This document shows positions 1 to 8,901 of a DNA stretch of 64,000 bases, piece after piece. The DNA is from Chryseolinea serpens (GTDB lineage Bacteria; Bacteroidota; Bacteroidia; Cytophagales; Cyclobacteriaceae). The position numbers and the translations under genes were made by a program. Each line of letters begins with the position of its first letter. Within the stretch, counting starts at the first letter, position 1. The notes under the pieces are model-generated. The model saw nothing but the letters and a program-made list of their open reading frames with translations. It had not been told where the DNA came from and ran no database searches. The stretch covers positions 1,178,001 to 1,242,000 of the forward strand of contig NZ_FQWQ01000001.1 in assembly GCF_900129725.1 (NCBI RefSeq). Direction: 5' to 3'.

Positions 1-98
1 GCAACCTCCGGATCGTTGTTCAGGCTTTTGATGACCCAATACAACAGACCGTATTCGGCCCTCGTCCCTGTGACCACGCATATTTTCCGTTTACTCAT
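1..98 (-). CDS. neuC: UDP-N-acetylglucosamine 2-epimerase (hydrolysing), NeuC/LegG family, 5' end only
   Basis: Only the first 32 or so codons lie in the window; the gene continues beyond base 1. The product begins MSKRKICVVTGTRAEYGLLY, the N-terminal beta strand and loop of NeuC/LegG epimerases, with the conserved TGTRAEYG motif. These enzymes release a 2-acetamido mannose-type sugar from a nucleotide-activated GlcNAc as a step towards nonulosonic acids. The ATG overlaps the stop of the synthase gene by 8 bases, so the two are probably translationally coupled. The preceding synthase and LegB-like dehydratase suggest legionaminic-type rather than plain sialic acid synthesis; this is inferred from context. 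Confidence 0.8.
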   Translation of the reverse strand, partial: MSKRKICVVTGTRAEYGLLYWVIKSLNNDPEV

Positions 99-1119
99 AT
101 TTAAAATCTTTCCATGCCAGTTTGTGTCCTGCCGGCAGATCCTTCAAAACACGCAATCCCAAAACTGATTCATACTGCATCGGCGATATCCCATCGCCCG
201 GACGAAGCATGACCAGATCGTGGTCTTGGATCAGTTCACCTTCACGCTTATCCGCCACCAGATGAATGCTCTTGCGCGCAACCTGGATGTTCGGTTTTTC
301 AGATTCGGAAGGTTGTTTTATAGACGAACCCAGTGCTTTCTCGATGTTCCGGATGCTTCGCACCATGTCGATTAATTCAGCCGGCTCCAAAGATGCTTTA
401 TGATCGGGGCCGGGCAAATTCCGGTCCAGTGTAAAGTGCTTTTCGATAACGGTAGCCCCAAGCGCAACCGCCGCAATGGGAACCTCTATGCCCGTGGTGT
501 GGTCTGAATAGCCGACCGCAACATCAAAAGCCTGCGCGATGGTTTGCATGGCTTTGAGGTTCACGTCGTTCATGGGGGTCGGGTATTGCGTGTTGCAATG
601 CAGCACCGTGATATTCTTCTTGGCTACTCCAACGTTATAGAGCGCTTCCAGCGCGGCTTCAATGTCACCCAGGTTGCACATGCCCGTCGAGAGGATCACC
701 GGCTTAGCCAGCCGTCCTATCTTTTGGATCAGTGGAAGGTTGGTCATCTCGCCCGAGGGAATCTTGAATAGCGGAATGCCCAGGTCATTTAACAGATCAA
801 CACTCTCCAGGTCAAAGGCTGTCGACAGAAAGGCTACACCGCGTTCACGCGCATAGTTCATCAACACCTGGTGCTTTGCTTCATCCAATTCCAGCTTTTT
901 CAGCATGTTCAATTGGGAATTGTCCTGCCCGCTAAAATTCTTTTGCTGGTAGGCGGCCTTTACGGCCGCGGGCGATACCAATTTTTCGGCTGTAAAAGTT
1001 TGGAACTTCACAAAATCAGCGCCGGCGCTGGCGGCCACGTCGACGAGTTGCTTCGCCAGATCGAGGTCGCCGTTGTGGTTCACTCCCGCCTCGGCTATGA
1101 TTAAGGTCTTATTTTCCAT
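91..1119 (-). CDS. neuB: N-acetylneuraminate/legionaminate synthase (NeuB/LegI family)
   Basis: This 342-residue protein condenses phosphoenolpyruvate with a six-carbon 2-acetamido sugar to give a nine-carbon nonulosonic acid. Residues 1 to about 270 form the NeuB TIM barrel: EAGVNHNGDL near the start, KFQTFTAEKL, FKIPSGE, ILSTGM, the GYSDHTTGIE loop and the EKHFTLDR segment, all typical of the family. The last 60 or so residues are the SAF (antifreeze-like) domain. Length is normal. It lies between a LegB-like dehydratase and a NeuC/LegG epimerase in one minus-strand operon. Sequence alone does not separate sialic, legionaminic and pseudaminic substrates; the LegB neighbour favours legionaminic acid. 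Confidence 0.92.
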   Translation of the reverse strand: MENKTLIIAEAGVNHNGDLDLAKQLVDVAASAGADFVKFQTFTAEKLVSPAAVKAAYQQKNFSGQDNSQLNMLKKLELDEAKHQVLMNYARERGVAFLSTAFDLESVDLLNDLGIPLFKIPSGEMTNLPLIQKIGRLAKPVILSTGMCNLGDIEAALEALYNVGVAKKNITVLHCNTQYPTPMNDVNLKAMQTIAQAFDVAVGYSDHTTGIEVPIAAVALGATVIEKHFTLDRNLPGPDHKASLEPAELIDMVRSIRNIEKALGSSIKQPSESEKPNIQVARKSIHLVADKREGELIQDHDLVMLRPGDGISPMQYESVLGLRVLKDLPAGHKLAWKDFKYE

Positions 1120-1191
1120 ATTCGTTGTCTTCGTTCATTGTTCACCGACATGGCCGCATCTCCTTTTTAGATGATCGGTTTGCCGTATGTC

Positions 1192-2184
1192 CTAAACATT
1201 ATAAATATCAGCCTTATACGCTTTCAGATTCTCTGGGTCTCTAAACCAAGCGATGGTAGCTTTCAGGCCACTCTCCAATGTATGCTGGGGTTTCCACGAA
1301 GTGTATTTCATGATCTTTTCGTTGGCTCCGAATAAGCGGAACACTTCGCTTTTTTCCGGACGGAGGCGCTGATCATCAGAAGAGATGGTAGCCGAAGGGT
1401 TTATTTGCCTGATGATTTCCCGCGCCAGGTCACCGATTCCAATTTCGCTGGCTGTGGCCAGGTTACAGTCCTCCCCGATCAATCCCTCGGCCTCTGCAAT
1501 GGCCACAAATCCCGCGGCGGTGTCTTCGACAAAAAGTAAATCACGTGTCGGTGTCAGGTCACCCAACATGATCTCTTTTTTCCCATTGAGAAGTTGCGTG
1601 ATCACCGTCGGTACGATGGCTCTTGCCGACTGGCGTGGGCCATAAGTATTAAAGGGCCTTACAATGGTTACCGGAAGGTTAAAGCTTCGGTAGAACGATT
1701 CGGCTAAACTGTCGGCACCAATTTTAGACGCCGAGTAGGGTGACTGTGGTTGCCGGGGATGTTTTTCATCGATGGGAACATACTGTGCAGTTCCATATAC
1801 TTCGGATGTGGACGTGATGAGCACCCGTTCCGTTTTAAAATCACGGGCCGCCTGCAGTACATTCAAAGTACCCTTCACATTCGTGTCGATATAGGAGTCG
1901 GGCGAATGATAGCTGAACGGTATGGCAATCAACGCCGCCAGGTGGAAAACCATGTCAACGCCCTGCATGGCGGTGCGCACGCCATTCGGGTCGCGTATAT
2001 CTCCCGTGAAAATTTCAATTTTACTAAGGGTCTCCTTGGGCAAGGTGTCCAGCCATCCCCACGAGTTAAAAGAGTTGTAGTAGCAAAACGCTCTTACGTC
2101 ATAGCCTTTTTGCAAAAGCTTCTCGGTGAGGTGACTGCCAATGAAACCGTCGGCACCGGTAACTAAAACCTTTTTATTTTTCAT
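1192..2184 (-). CDS. legB: NAD-dependent 4,6-dehydratase, LegB type
   Basis: This extended short-chain dehydrogenase/reductase has 330 residues. It carries the Rossmann motif VTGADGFIGSHL (residues 8-19), a serine/threonine-rich catalytic strand (TSTSEVYG, near 125) and the YxxxK pair Tyr150/Lys154. The overall pattern, including FCYYNSFNSWGWLD after the second strand and RQSARAIVPT in the sugar-binding part, is that of LegB, which removes the 6-hydroxyl of a nucleotide-activated GlcNAc in legionaminic acid synthesis. The start overlaps the stop of the Wzt gene by 11 bases, tying sugar synthesis to the exporter operon. Aminotransferase (LegC) and acetyltransferase (LegH) genes are not in the window and may lie beyond base 1. 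Confidence 0.87.
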   Translation of the reverse strand: MKNKKVLVTGADGFIGSHLTEKLLQKGYDVRAFCYYNSFNSWGWLDTLPKETLSKIEIFTGDIRDPNGVRTAMQGVDMVFHLAALIAIPFSYHSPDSYIDTNVKGTLNVLQAARDFKTERVLITSTSEVYGTAQYVPIDEKHPRQPQSPYSASKIGADSLAESFYRSFNLPVTIVRPFNTYGPRQSARAIVPTVITQLLNGKKEIMLGDLTPTRDLLFVEDTAAGFVAIAEAEGLIGEDCNLATASEIGIGDLAREIIRQINPSATISSDDQRLRPEKSEVFRLFGANEKIMKYTSWKPQHTLESGLKATIAWFRDPENLKAYKADIYNV

Positions 2185-3499
2185 CGTCGCTTTTCTTCAT
2201 GAGTTCCCACTCCAGTTGGGGTCTGAAATAGGTCAGATCAAAAGGAGCATAAACATATTTTGGATTCTCGTACTGCACCTTGAATTTGACAACGCCATTG
2301 TAGACGTAATGTTCTTTCTTCACATTGATCAAATGCAACGTGAGCATATACGTATTGGTGGCAAAAAAATCCTTTGGGAAATGGCAGATAGCCGAGTACG
2401 ATCCGGGACGTATCGTGTTTTCATGAACGGCGGAGTCCGTTAACTGTGAATTCAGAATGGCATTGTTGTCATTGTCTACCACGGAAATCACAATCCTGAA
2501 ATCGGGAGCCACGAAATGAATATCGAAATCAAATTTGATGCTGATCGATTCTTTCGATGTGAAGGACGACGTTGGCTTGCCCTCCCCGTTTAAGATCGAA
2601 ACCTGGCGAAGCGTAAGAAAGGGTGATGTGCCGTCTTTCACACCATCCAGGTTTCTGCGCAAGGTCTCGCGATCCAGGATAGCCGGAAACTCGGAAATGC
2701 TGTCGACATTGAGGTTAAGATATTTTTCTACAGCGGTTGTTGTGTCGCCCTGATATTCCAATTGTCCTTGCCCCAGGATGATGCAGCTCTTGCAAAGTGT
2801 TTTAATGGACGGCATACTGTGACTCACAAACAAAACCGTTCTTCCATCGCCGCGGCTCACTTCCTGCATTTTGCCGATAGCTTTCTTTTGAAATTCAGCG
2901 TCCCCCACTGCCAGCACTTCGTCCACGATAAGAATTTCCGGTTCCAGGAACGCCGCCACAGCAAACCCCAGACGTACCATCATACCGGACGAATACCTTT
3001 TCACCGGCGTATCGACGTACTTCGCCACCCCGGCGAAATCCACAATTTCGTCGAATTTCCGATCGATCTCATGGCGTCGCATTCCGAGCACGGTTCCATT
3101 CATGTAGATGTTCTCACGGCCGGTCATCTCGGCATGAAATCCCGTTCCGACTTCCAGGAGCGAGGCCACTCTTCCTTTTATTTTCACCTCTCCCACCGAA
3201 GGCGCCGTGATCCGGGACAATATTTTCAATAACGTAGATTTACCGGCACCGTTTTTTCCGATCACACCCACAATGTCGCCCTGCCGTATTTGAAAACTCA
3301 TATTCCTCACGGCCCATACATACTCATTGTCAACAGCACGCTTTGTTCGGTCGTTGACGCTCCCAATTTTAGCATAGGGATCTTCCTTGCCTCGTGTTTT
3401 CGCCCACCAACGCTTCAGGTCATGGCTCAACGTACCCGTGCTTATTTCACCGAGTCGGTAGAGCTTACCCAAATTATCAACCTCTATAACAGTACTCAT
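2174..3499 (-). CDS. wzt: Polysaccharide ABC transporter ATP-binding protein with C-terminal Wzt domain
   Basis: This is the ATPase of a polysaccharide exporter, 441 residues. The nucleotide-binding domain has Walker A GKNGAGKST (81-89), the signature YSSGMM (about 169) and Walker B ILIVDEVLAVGD (about 189-200), followed by the switch histidine in FVSHSM. The extra 170 or so C-terminal residues match a Wzt C-terminal domain, a beta-sandwich that in O9a-type systems recognises the capped end of the glycan before export. It is encoded directly after the permease gene. The Wzt tail implies that export is tied to a specific end-modified polymer; the glycan itself is unknown. Confidence 0.92.
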   Translation of the reverse strand: MSTVIEVDNLGKLYRLGEISTGTLSHDLKRWWAKTRGKEDPYAKIGSVNDRTKRAVDNEYVWAVRNMSFQIRQGDIVGVIGKNGAGKSTLLKILSRITAPSVGEVKIKGRVASLLEVGTGFHAEMTGRENIYMNGTVLGMRRHEIDRKFDEIVDFAGVAKYVDTPVKRYSSGMMVRLGFAVAAFLEPEILIVDEVLAVGDAEFQKKAIGKMQEVSRGDGRTVLFVSHSMPSIKTLCKSCIILGQGQLEYQGDTTTAVEKYLNLNVDSISEFPAILDRETLRRNLDGVKDGTSPFLTLRQVSILNGEGKPTSSFTSKESISIKFDFDIHFVAPDFRIVISVVDNDNNAILNSQLTDSAVHENTIRPGSYSAICHFPKDFFATNTYMLTLHLINVKKEHYVYNGVVKFKVQYENPKYVYAPFDLTYFRPQLEWELMKKSDDEK

Positions 3500-3508
3500 A
3501 CGAAAATG

Positions 3509-4366
3509 CTAAACATTGTCAATAAATGTCTTCTCGACTTTACTAAAGGTCACCATCCCCAAGAAAAGAACAACGACCATAAAACAGGCGGTGTACGCTA
3601 AACCTCCCCATGACCAAGATCCCGCTCCCATAAAAGCATAGCGAAATCCTTCCACTATCGGCGTGACCGGGTTCAACAGGATATAAGACTTATATTTCTC
3701 CGGGACTGAAGAGAGTGGATAAATCACGGGAGTGGCGTACATCATTAGGGTGACGCCGAATTGAATAAGGAAAGTGAGGTCGCGATACTTCGCCGTCATG
3801 GAAGTAAACACAATACCGATACCCAATCCGAGACCCGCCATCAGGAGGATGAGCAGCGGGAAATATATGATGTGATAGTGCATTTGAATGGGAGTGCCTT
3901 TCAAAAGGTACACAACCATAACCACCACAAAAAACAAGAACTGGACAAAGAACTTTAATAGACCGGACAGAACCTTAGCAATGGGAACAATAATCCTCGG
4001 GAAATAGACCTTTCCAAACAAATTCGCATTGTCCGTAAAGGTTCTCGACGTGAGGGTCAGGGATTCCGAAAAATAGTTCCACACCACGATGCCCGCGCTG
4101 TAGAATAATGCCTTGGGGACACCATCCGTAGAAATGCCGGCAATTCCGCCAAAAACGACAATATAAATAACCGTAGTAAGAATGGGCTGTATAAAAAACC
4201 ATACAGGTCCTAGGACGGTTTGCTTGTAAATGATAACGACATCGCGTTTGACAAACATGTAAAGCAAATCCCGGTATCGTAACACGTCACGCCAAGGAAA
4301 CACGAACAAGCCGCTTCGAGGTCTGAGAATGGTATCCCACTTTTCATCTTGCTGCATAGTCTTCAT
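3509..4366 (-). CDS. wzm: Polysaccharide ABC transporter permease (ABC-2 type)
   Basis: This 285-residue inner-membrane permease has about six hydrophobic segments in its C-terminal two thirds. It carries the ABC-2 features of Wzm/TagG/KpsM proteins: an N-terminal amphipathic region followed by LLYMFVKRDVVIIYKQTVLGPVWFFIQP, quoted here only to show the coupling helix that contacts the ATPase. The ATPase gene follows 9 bases downstream, and the kinase gene lies 36 bases upstream. It moves a lipid-linked or end-capped glycan across the inner membrane. No truncation or frameshift is visible. Confidence 0.9.
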   Translation of the reverse strand: MKTMQQDEKWDTILRPRSGLFVFPWRDVLRYRDLLYMFVKRDVVIIYKQTVLGPVWFFIQPILTTVIYIVVFGGIAGISTDGVPKALFYSAGIVVWNYFSESLTLTSRTFTDNANLFGKVYFPRIIVPIAKVLSGLLKFFVQFLFFVVVMVVYLLKGTPIQMHYHIIYFPLLILLMAGLGLGIGIVFTSMTAKYRDLTFLIQFGVTLMMYATPVIYPLSSVPEKYKSYILLNPVTPIVEGFRYAFMGAGSWSWGGLAYTACFMVVVLFLGMVTFSKVEKTFIDNV

Positions 4367-4402
4367 AAAAATGACCCCTTCTCGGGCTCTTCGATACTTT
4401 GT

Positions 4403-6835
4403 TTAATCGCTGTAATATCCGTCGCTCTTATCCTTTTTGGACGATCCATAGTGATAACCGTGTCCATAGCCATAGCCATAACCGTAACCATAGCTATATC
4501 CATATCCGTAACCCAATCCCGTTTTTCGGATATCGTTGAACAAAACGCTTATTCTGGCAAGCTTACCGGCCTCATAGAATTCGTCGATTGCCCGCAGGGA
4601 TTCTCTGGGCGTAAAATCCTGCCGGACGACAAACAAGCTGTGGTTAGCAAATTTTGAGAGCACAAACGCGTCCGTCACAAAAGACAATGGCGGCGTGTCC
4701 ATAACGATAAAATCGTATTGCTTCTTCAATTCCTCAATCAGGTCTCCCATGGCCGAACGAAGGAGTAATTCACTTGGGTTCGGTGGCATCGGGCCACCCG
4801 ATATAAGAAACAAATTTTCGATTTGGGTGGCTTGGGTCACTTCTTCGCGCGTAGCCATACCGGATAGATATTGACTTAAGCCAACACTATTGTTCAGGGA
4901 CAAATCATCAAACAATTTTGGTTTCCTTAAATCCGCGCCAACAATGATGGTCCGTTTACCGGCTAATGCAAAAACAGTCGCCAGGTTCAAGGTTGTAAAC
5001 GATTTTCCTTCCCCTGGTATCGAAGAGGTAACCATAAAAACCTGCTTCTCTTTATTTCCCGTGAAATAGTTCATATTCGAACGCAAGGCTCGAAACGATT
5101 CGGAAAGGGCCGACCGGGGTTTGTTAAAGACAATGAGCGGGTCTTTGGCCGAGTTATGACCGATGACACCAATGATAGGAATGCTGGTGAGCTTTTCAAT
5201 ATCATCCTTGGATTGGATACGGCTATTCAAGAGTTCCAGCAAAACAAAGACAGCCAGGGGAAGCGCTATACCTGCTACGGCAGCAAAAACATAATTTTGC
5301 CCCACCTTGGGCGTGATTGAACCACCGGCCATCGGAGGGTTAACGACAACAATATCGGATGTTGTGGACGCTTTCGACAGCCCGGCTTCTGTGCGCTTTT
5401 GCAACAGAAAAACGTATAGATTTTCCTTCAGCGAATAGTTCCGTTTTATGGTGACTAGCTCGCGTTGCGTACTGGGTAGTTTCGACAGTTGGTCGTTCAC
5501 CAACCCGATCTGTCTATCGATAAATTTGACATTGATGTCCTGGGTCGCACGGCTATTGGCGATGGTCTTCAGAACATCCCTTTTCAGGTACTCGATGCGT
5601 GCCAGTTTTTCCGCAAGGCGTGGATTGTCCTGAAGTTTGTCAACCCCTTTATCCAGGTTACTCTTATAGATATTAACCTGAGTCTGTAGTTCGATAATTT
5701 GAGTAATCAAACCAACCACGATGTTATCGGTTATGCCAACACTGGCGGGTGTAAATACACCATCGTATTGATCATTTTCTAAAAGTTGGGAGATATACGT
5801 GTAATAGTTATCAATTAGCTTCAGTTGGAATTTCTTTTCATCGTAGTCCTTGATTTTCGCATAGAGTCGGTTCGTCTCCTCTTCCAGGGTGGTAATAATA
5901 TTTCTACGTTTAAAATCCTCCACCTGATCTTCATAGTGTCTCAGTGAATCCCCGATAGCCAACAATTGTTCATCTAAAAAGTGGATAGCCATCGTAGCCA
6001 CTTTATTTTTATTTTCTATATCATAAAACTGATACCGCTCAATAAATTTATTCAGAAAATCAATCTCTTTCTGGGCAACAGGCCCTTTGATCTCAAGATC
6101 TACTACCGAAGCACCTACCGCCGCCCAGTTTGCATTCAACTTACTGGAATATTGTTTCGCCAACCCGAGCGGATCGTTGAACTGGACTACAAATTTCTTA
6201 TCGATGAGGGCCTCAACGGATCCCGTTAATTTTACATACAGTTGATAACCATTGATGGCAATGGTATCGTTGAAAGCCAACGGGGCAAATTCCTTCCCAC
6301 CGTGATCATCGTCGGACGTGATATATTGTAAGGAAAACGAATGCTGATCCATCGCCTGGAAGTACATAGACTTGCCATACGGCCTTTTGCTTCCGGGCAA
6401 AATGGAAATTACAACCGGAAAATTCGGGTCATAATATTCGGTGGTCAGGATATCTCCTTCTCTGTAAAACGAAACATCAAACCGTAGATCTTCCAATACC
6501 TCCTGCAACAGTGGAAAGGATTTCATGATATAAATTTCGTTTAAGAAATTCCGGTGCGGGTTGATCAGTGCATTGTTATATAGGAATTTCGCGCCTGCGT
6601 TTTCTTCATTCTCTTTGATAATGATAGACGCTTTGACCGGGTAAATATGCGCGCTGTAGCGATTAACAATAAAAGCTACGGTAAGCCCCGCCACCAATGA
6701 TAGCACAATGAAATACCAGAACCGGAGAATCCGCTCCAGCACACGCTTGATGTTAAGCGAAATCCCCCCGCCTTCTTCCTTAGCGCCGGCAGGGTCCATT
6801 CCGGGAAAATCAGATGTCGATTGACTTGTATTCAA
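4403..6835 (-). CDS. wzc: Wzc-type polysaccharide co-polymerase with bacterial tyrosine kinase domain
   Basis: This 810-residue inner-membrane protein combines a Wzz-like chain-length domain with a BY-kinase. A first membrane helix lies near residues 35-55, followed by a long coiled-coil-rich periplasmic section, a second helix near 515-540, then the cytoplasmic kinase. Walker A (PGEGKSFTT, about 604-612), Walker A' (GADLRKPKLF) and Walker B (FIVMDTPPL, about 710) are present. The C-terminus is a glycine-tyrosine run ending in GYYSD, with 12 tyrosines in about 40 residues, the usual autophosphorylation cluster but unusually regular. It is located between wza and the ABC exporter genes, which is an uncommon pairing for a kinase-bearing Wzc. 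Confidence 0.93.
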   Translation of the reverse strand: MNTSQSTSDFPGMDPAGAKEEGGGISLNIKRVLERILRFWYFIVLSLVAGLTVAFIVNRYSAHIYPVKASIIIKENEENAGAKFLYNNALINPHRNFLNEIYIMKSFPLLQEVLEDLRFDVSFYREGDILTTEYYDPNFPVVISILPGSKRPYGKSMYFQAMDQHSFSLQYITSDDDHGGKEFAPLAFNDTIAINGYQLYVKLTGSVEALIDKKFVVQFNDPLGLAKQYSSKLNANWAAVGASVVDLEIKGPVAQKEIDFLNKFIERYQFYDIENKNKVATMAIHFLDEQLLAIGDSLRHYEDQVEDFKRRNIITTLEEETNRLYAKIKDYDEKKFQLKLIDNYYTYISQLLENDQYDGVFTPASVGITDNIVVGLITQIIELQTQVNIYKSNLDKGVDKLQDNPRLAEKLARIEYLKRDVLKTIANSRATQDINVKFIDRQIGLVNDQLSKLPSTQRELVTIKRNYSLKENLYVFLLQKRTEAGLSKASTTSDIVVVNPPMAGGSITPKVGQNYVFAAVAGIALPLAVFVLLELLNSRIQSKDDIEKLTSIPIIGVIGHNSAKDPLIVFNKPRSALSESFRALRSNMNYFTGNKEKQVFMVTSSIPGEGKSFTTLNLATVFALAGKRTIIVGADLRKPKLFDDLSLNNSVGLSQYLSGMATREEVTQATQIENLFLISGGPMPPNPSELLLRSAMGDLIEELKKQYDFIVMDTPPLSFVTDAFVLSKFANHSLFVVRQDFTPRESLRAIDEFYEAGKLARISVLFNDIRKTGLGYGYGYSYGYGYGYGYGHGYHYGSSKKDKSDGYYSD

Positions 6836-6837
6836 CG

Positions 6838-7632
6838 TTATCGTGTAAGGGTAAGAATAAGTAGACCAAAAGAAATCGCCGTCGTAATGATGGCAAGGTT
6901 GGATGTAAAATACTTTCTGAATGTGCGCTGCTTCAACGGCGGCACGACGATCACGTCATTCTGTTGCACATAGTAATGCGGAGACTCTATAAATTCCTCC
7001 TCCAATAAGTTGATATAGTATACCTCGGTTATCCCCTCTCGTTGTCGGATCACCTTCACCAGCGTCCGGTCGGCAAGTTCGGAAAGTCCTCCCGCCAAGC
7101 CTAGCGCCTCACTGATGGTGAGTCTGGTATTTTGAGACACCACCGTCTGTTCCTTGCTAACCTCTCCGAGCACAGTAAAACGAAAGTTGAGCAATCGCAA
7201 CCTCACGATCACGTTGGGCAAATACTTTGATGCCACCGCCCGAATGGAATCTTCGGCCTGAAACGGCGTAAGACCGGCAAGTTTGATCTTCCCTAAAACG
7301 GCATATTCAATATAGCCCTCCCGGTCAACCAGAATACCACCCATCTGCGCTGAGTTTACCCCACCTGACATACGGGTTTGTGGAGAGAGCTTCCCAAGAA
7401 AATCAAATGTGTCATTTTCATCGGTCAAGGTCTCAAAGCTTACGCTTACCATGTCCAGCGGCTGAATACGGTACTCCTGGATGTTCAGGGTATGTTTTCG
7501 CAATACCGTATCCCGCGGAATATTTTTCCGATGCTTCAAATCATCCTTCTGATAATACACCAGCTTTTTGTTGGGGACGCAAGCGCTGAAAAAAATAAGG
7601 GCAAGTCCAAAAAGGAGCCAATTACGGGTCAT
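6838..7632 (-). CDS. wza: Outer-membrane polysaccharide export lipoprotein, Wza/BexD family
   Basis: This 264-residue lipoprotein has a signal peptide ending in a lipobox (FFSAC, lipidated Cys18). A poly-export domain follows (the YRIQPLDMVSVSF region, about 50-150), then SLBB-type segments (the FTVLGEV and LAGGLSELADRT regions). A hydrophobic helix at the very C-terminus (TTAISFGLLILTLTR) may cross the outer membrane as in Wza. It would form the outer-membrane channel working with the Wzc protein encoded 2 bases downstream. It is the first gene of the export operon: a -7 box (TATATTTG on the coding strand) lies about 30 bases upstream. Confidence 0.9.
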   Translation of the reverse strand: MTRNWLLFGLALIFFSACVPNKKLVYYQKDDLKHRKNIPRDTVLRKHTLNIQEYRIQPLDMVSVSFETLTDENDTFDFLGKLSPQTRMSGGVNSAQMGGILVDREGYIEYAVLGKIKLAGLTPFQAEDSIRAVASKYLPNVIVRLRLLNFRFTVLGEVSKEQTVVSQNTRLTISEALGLAGGLSELADRTLVKVIRQREGITEVYYINLLEEEFIESPHYYVQQNDVIVVPPLKQRTFRKYFTSNLAIITTAISFGLLILTLTR

Positions 7633-7661
7633 TTATTCTGTTTTTAAACCGCCAGTGACGG

Positions 7662-7669
7662 CAAATATA
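7662..7669 (-). promoter_or_regulatory. Candidate Bacteroidota -7 box for the wza-wzc-wzm-wzt-leg operon
   Basis: The coding strand reads TATATTTG, an exact match to TAnnTTTG, ending 30 bases before the wza start. A -33 TTTG lies upstream at 7683-7686, but the 13-base spacing is short, so the -33 assignment is weak. The genes downstream are separated by at most 72 bases or overlap, consistent with one transcript. Confidence 0.45.
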
Positions 7670-7746
7670 CTTTACAAAAGTCCAAACTATAGGCCCGGCC
7701 TGCGACCATTGGCAGGCTTCAGCAGGCCATTAGCCCCGCCTATCTC

Positions 7747-8865
7747 CTACTCGTGAAAATTATACACCCTAAATCCACCCTGCTTCAAATGGCTCTCCCC
7801 ACGCATCAAATCCAAATCAGCGTCTACCATTTCACGCAGCAGCGCGTTCACATCGTATTTCGGCTTCCAACCCAGTATGCTCTTGGACTTGGTCGGGTCG
7901 CCCAGCAGCAGGTCTACTTCCGTAGGCCTGAAGTAGCGGGGGTCGATGGCCACCACTTCATCTCCGGCTTTCAGGCTATTGCCCTCTACGACGTTCTTTA
8001 CTTCATCGATGATGCCTACTTCTTTCACACCCTGACCTTTGAAGACGAGCGACGCGCCCACGTGTGCAAAGGCGCGCACCATGAAATCGCGAACCGATGT
8101 GGTTTCGCCCGTGGCAATAACATAGTCATCGGCTTTTTGTTGCTGAAGGATGAGATACATGGCCTCGATATAATCCTTGGCATGGCCCCAATCGCGCTTG
8201 GCGTCGATGTTGCCCATGTATACTTTCTGTTGCAGGCCCAACACCATACGCGCAACGGCGCGCGTGATCTTGCGCGACACAAACGTTTCGCCACGCAAGG
8301 GCGACTCGTGGTTGAACAGGATCCCGTTACAGGCATACATGTTGTATGCCTCGCGATAGTTCACCGTGATCCAATAGGCGTACATTTTAGCCACAGCATA
8401 GGGCGAACGTGGATAGAAAGGGGTTCTCTCCGACTGTGGGATTTCCTGCACCTTACCGTATAGCTCCGACGTGGAGGCCTGGTAGATGCGGGTCTTTTCC
8501 GAGAGGCCCAGCAAACGCACGGCTTCCAGGATACGCAGGGTGCCGATGGCATCGGTGTTGGCTACATACTCGGGCATTTCAAAGCTCACACGCACGTGAC
8601 TCATAGCCCCCAGGTTGTAAATTTCATCGGGCTGTATCTCCTGGATCAGTCGGATCAGGTTGGTCGAATCGGTGAGGTCGCCGAAGTGGAGCTTCATGCG
8701 CGCACCCTTGTCGTGCGGGTCCTGGTAGATGTGATCGATGCGGGCGGTATTGAAAAGAGACGATCTTCTTTTCAAGCCATGAACTTCATAGCCTTTTTCG
8801 AGAAGGAACTCCGCCAGATAGGCTCCATCTTGGCCGGTGATGCCGGTTATAAATGCTTTTTTCAC
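7747..8865 (-). CDS. gmd: GDP-mannose 4,6-dehydratase
   Basis: This 372-residue enzyme converts GDP-D-mannose to GDP-4-keto-6-deoxy-D-mannose, the first step to GDP-L-fucose. It shows the Gmd Rossmann motif [16 protein letters not shown], the signature [15 protein letters not shown], a serine/threonine strand ([13 protein letters not shown]) and Tyr/Lys in [12 protein letters not shown]. The loop [16 protein letters not shown] is diagnostic for Gmd. Length is normal. The fcl gene, which uses its product, lies 36 bases upstream on the same strand, so fcl-gmd form a two-gene unit that supplies fucose to the polysaccharide locus. Confidence 0.96.
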   Translation of the reverse strand: MKKAFITGITGQDGAYLAEFLLEKGYEVHGLKRRSSLFNTARIDHIYQDPHDKGARMKLHFGDLTDSTNLIRLIQEIQPDEIYNLGAMSHVRVSFEMPEYVANTDAIGTLRILEAVRLLGLSEKTRIYQASTSELYGKVQEIPQSERTPFYPRSPYAVAKMYAYWITVNYREAYNMYACNGILFNHESPLRGETFVSRKITRAVARMVLGLQQKVYMGNIDAKRDWGHAKDYIEAMYLILQQQKADDYVIATGETTSVRDFMVRAFAHVGASLVFKGQGVKEVGIIDEVKNVVEGNSLKAGDEVVAIDPRYFRPTEVDLLLGDPTKSKSILGWKPKYDVNALLREMVDADLDLMRGESHLKQGGFRVYNFHE

Positions 8866-8901
8866 TTTGCAATAAGTTAAGGTTGACCCGTCGGGTATAG
8901 T

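Noticed and set aside
7697-7728. GGCCTGC/GCAGGCC inverted repeat after gmd as a terminator
   Set aside because: There is no T tract on either strand next to it and the loop is long, so it may be incidental.
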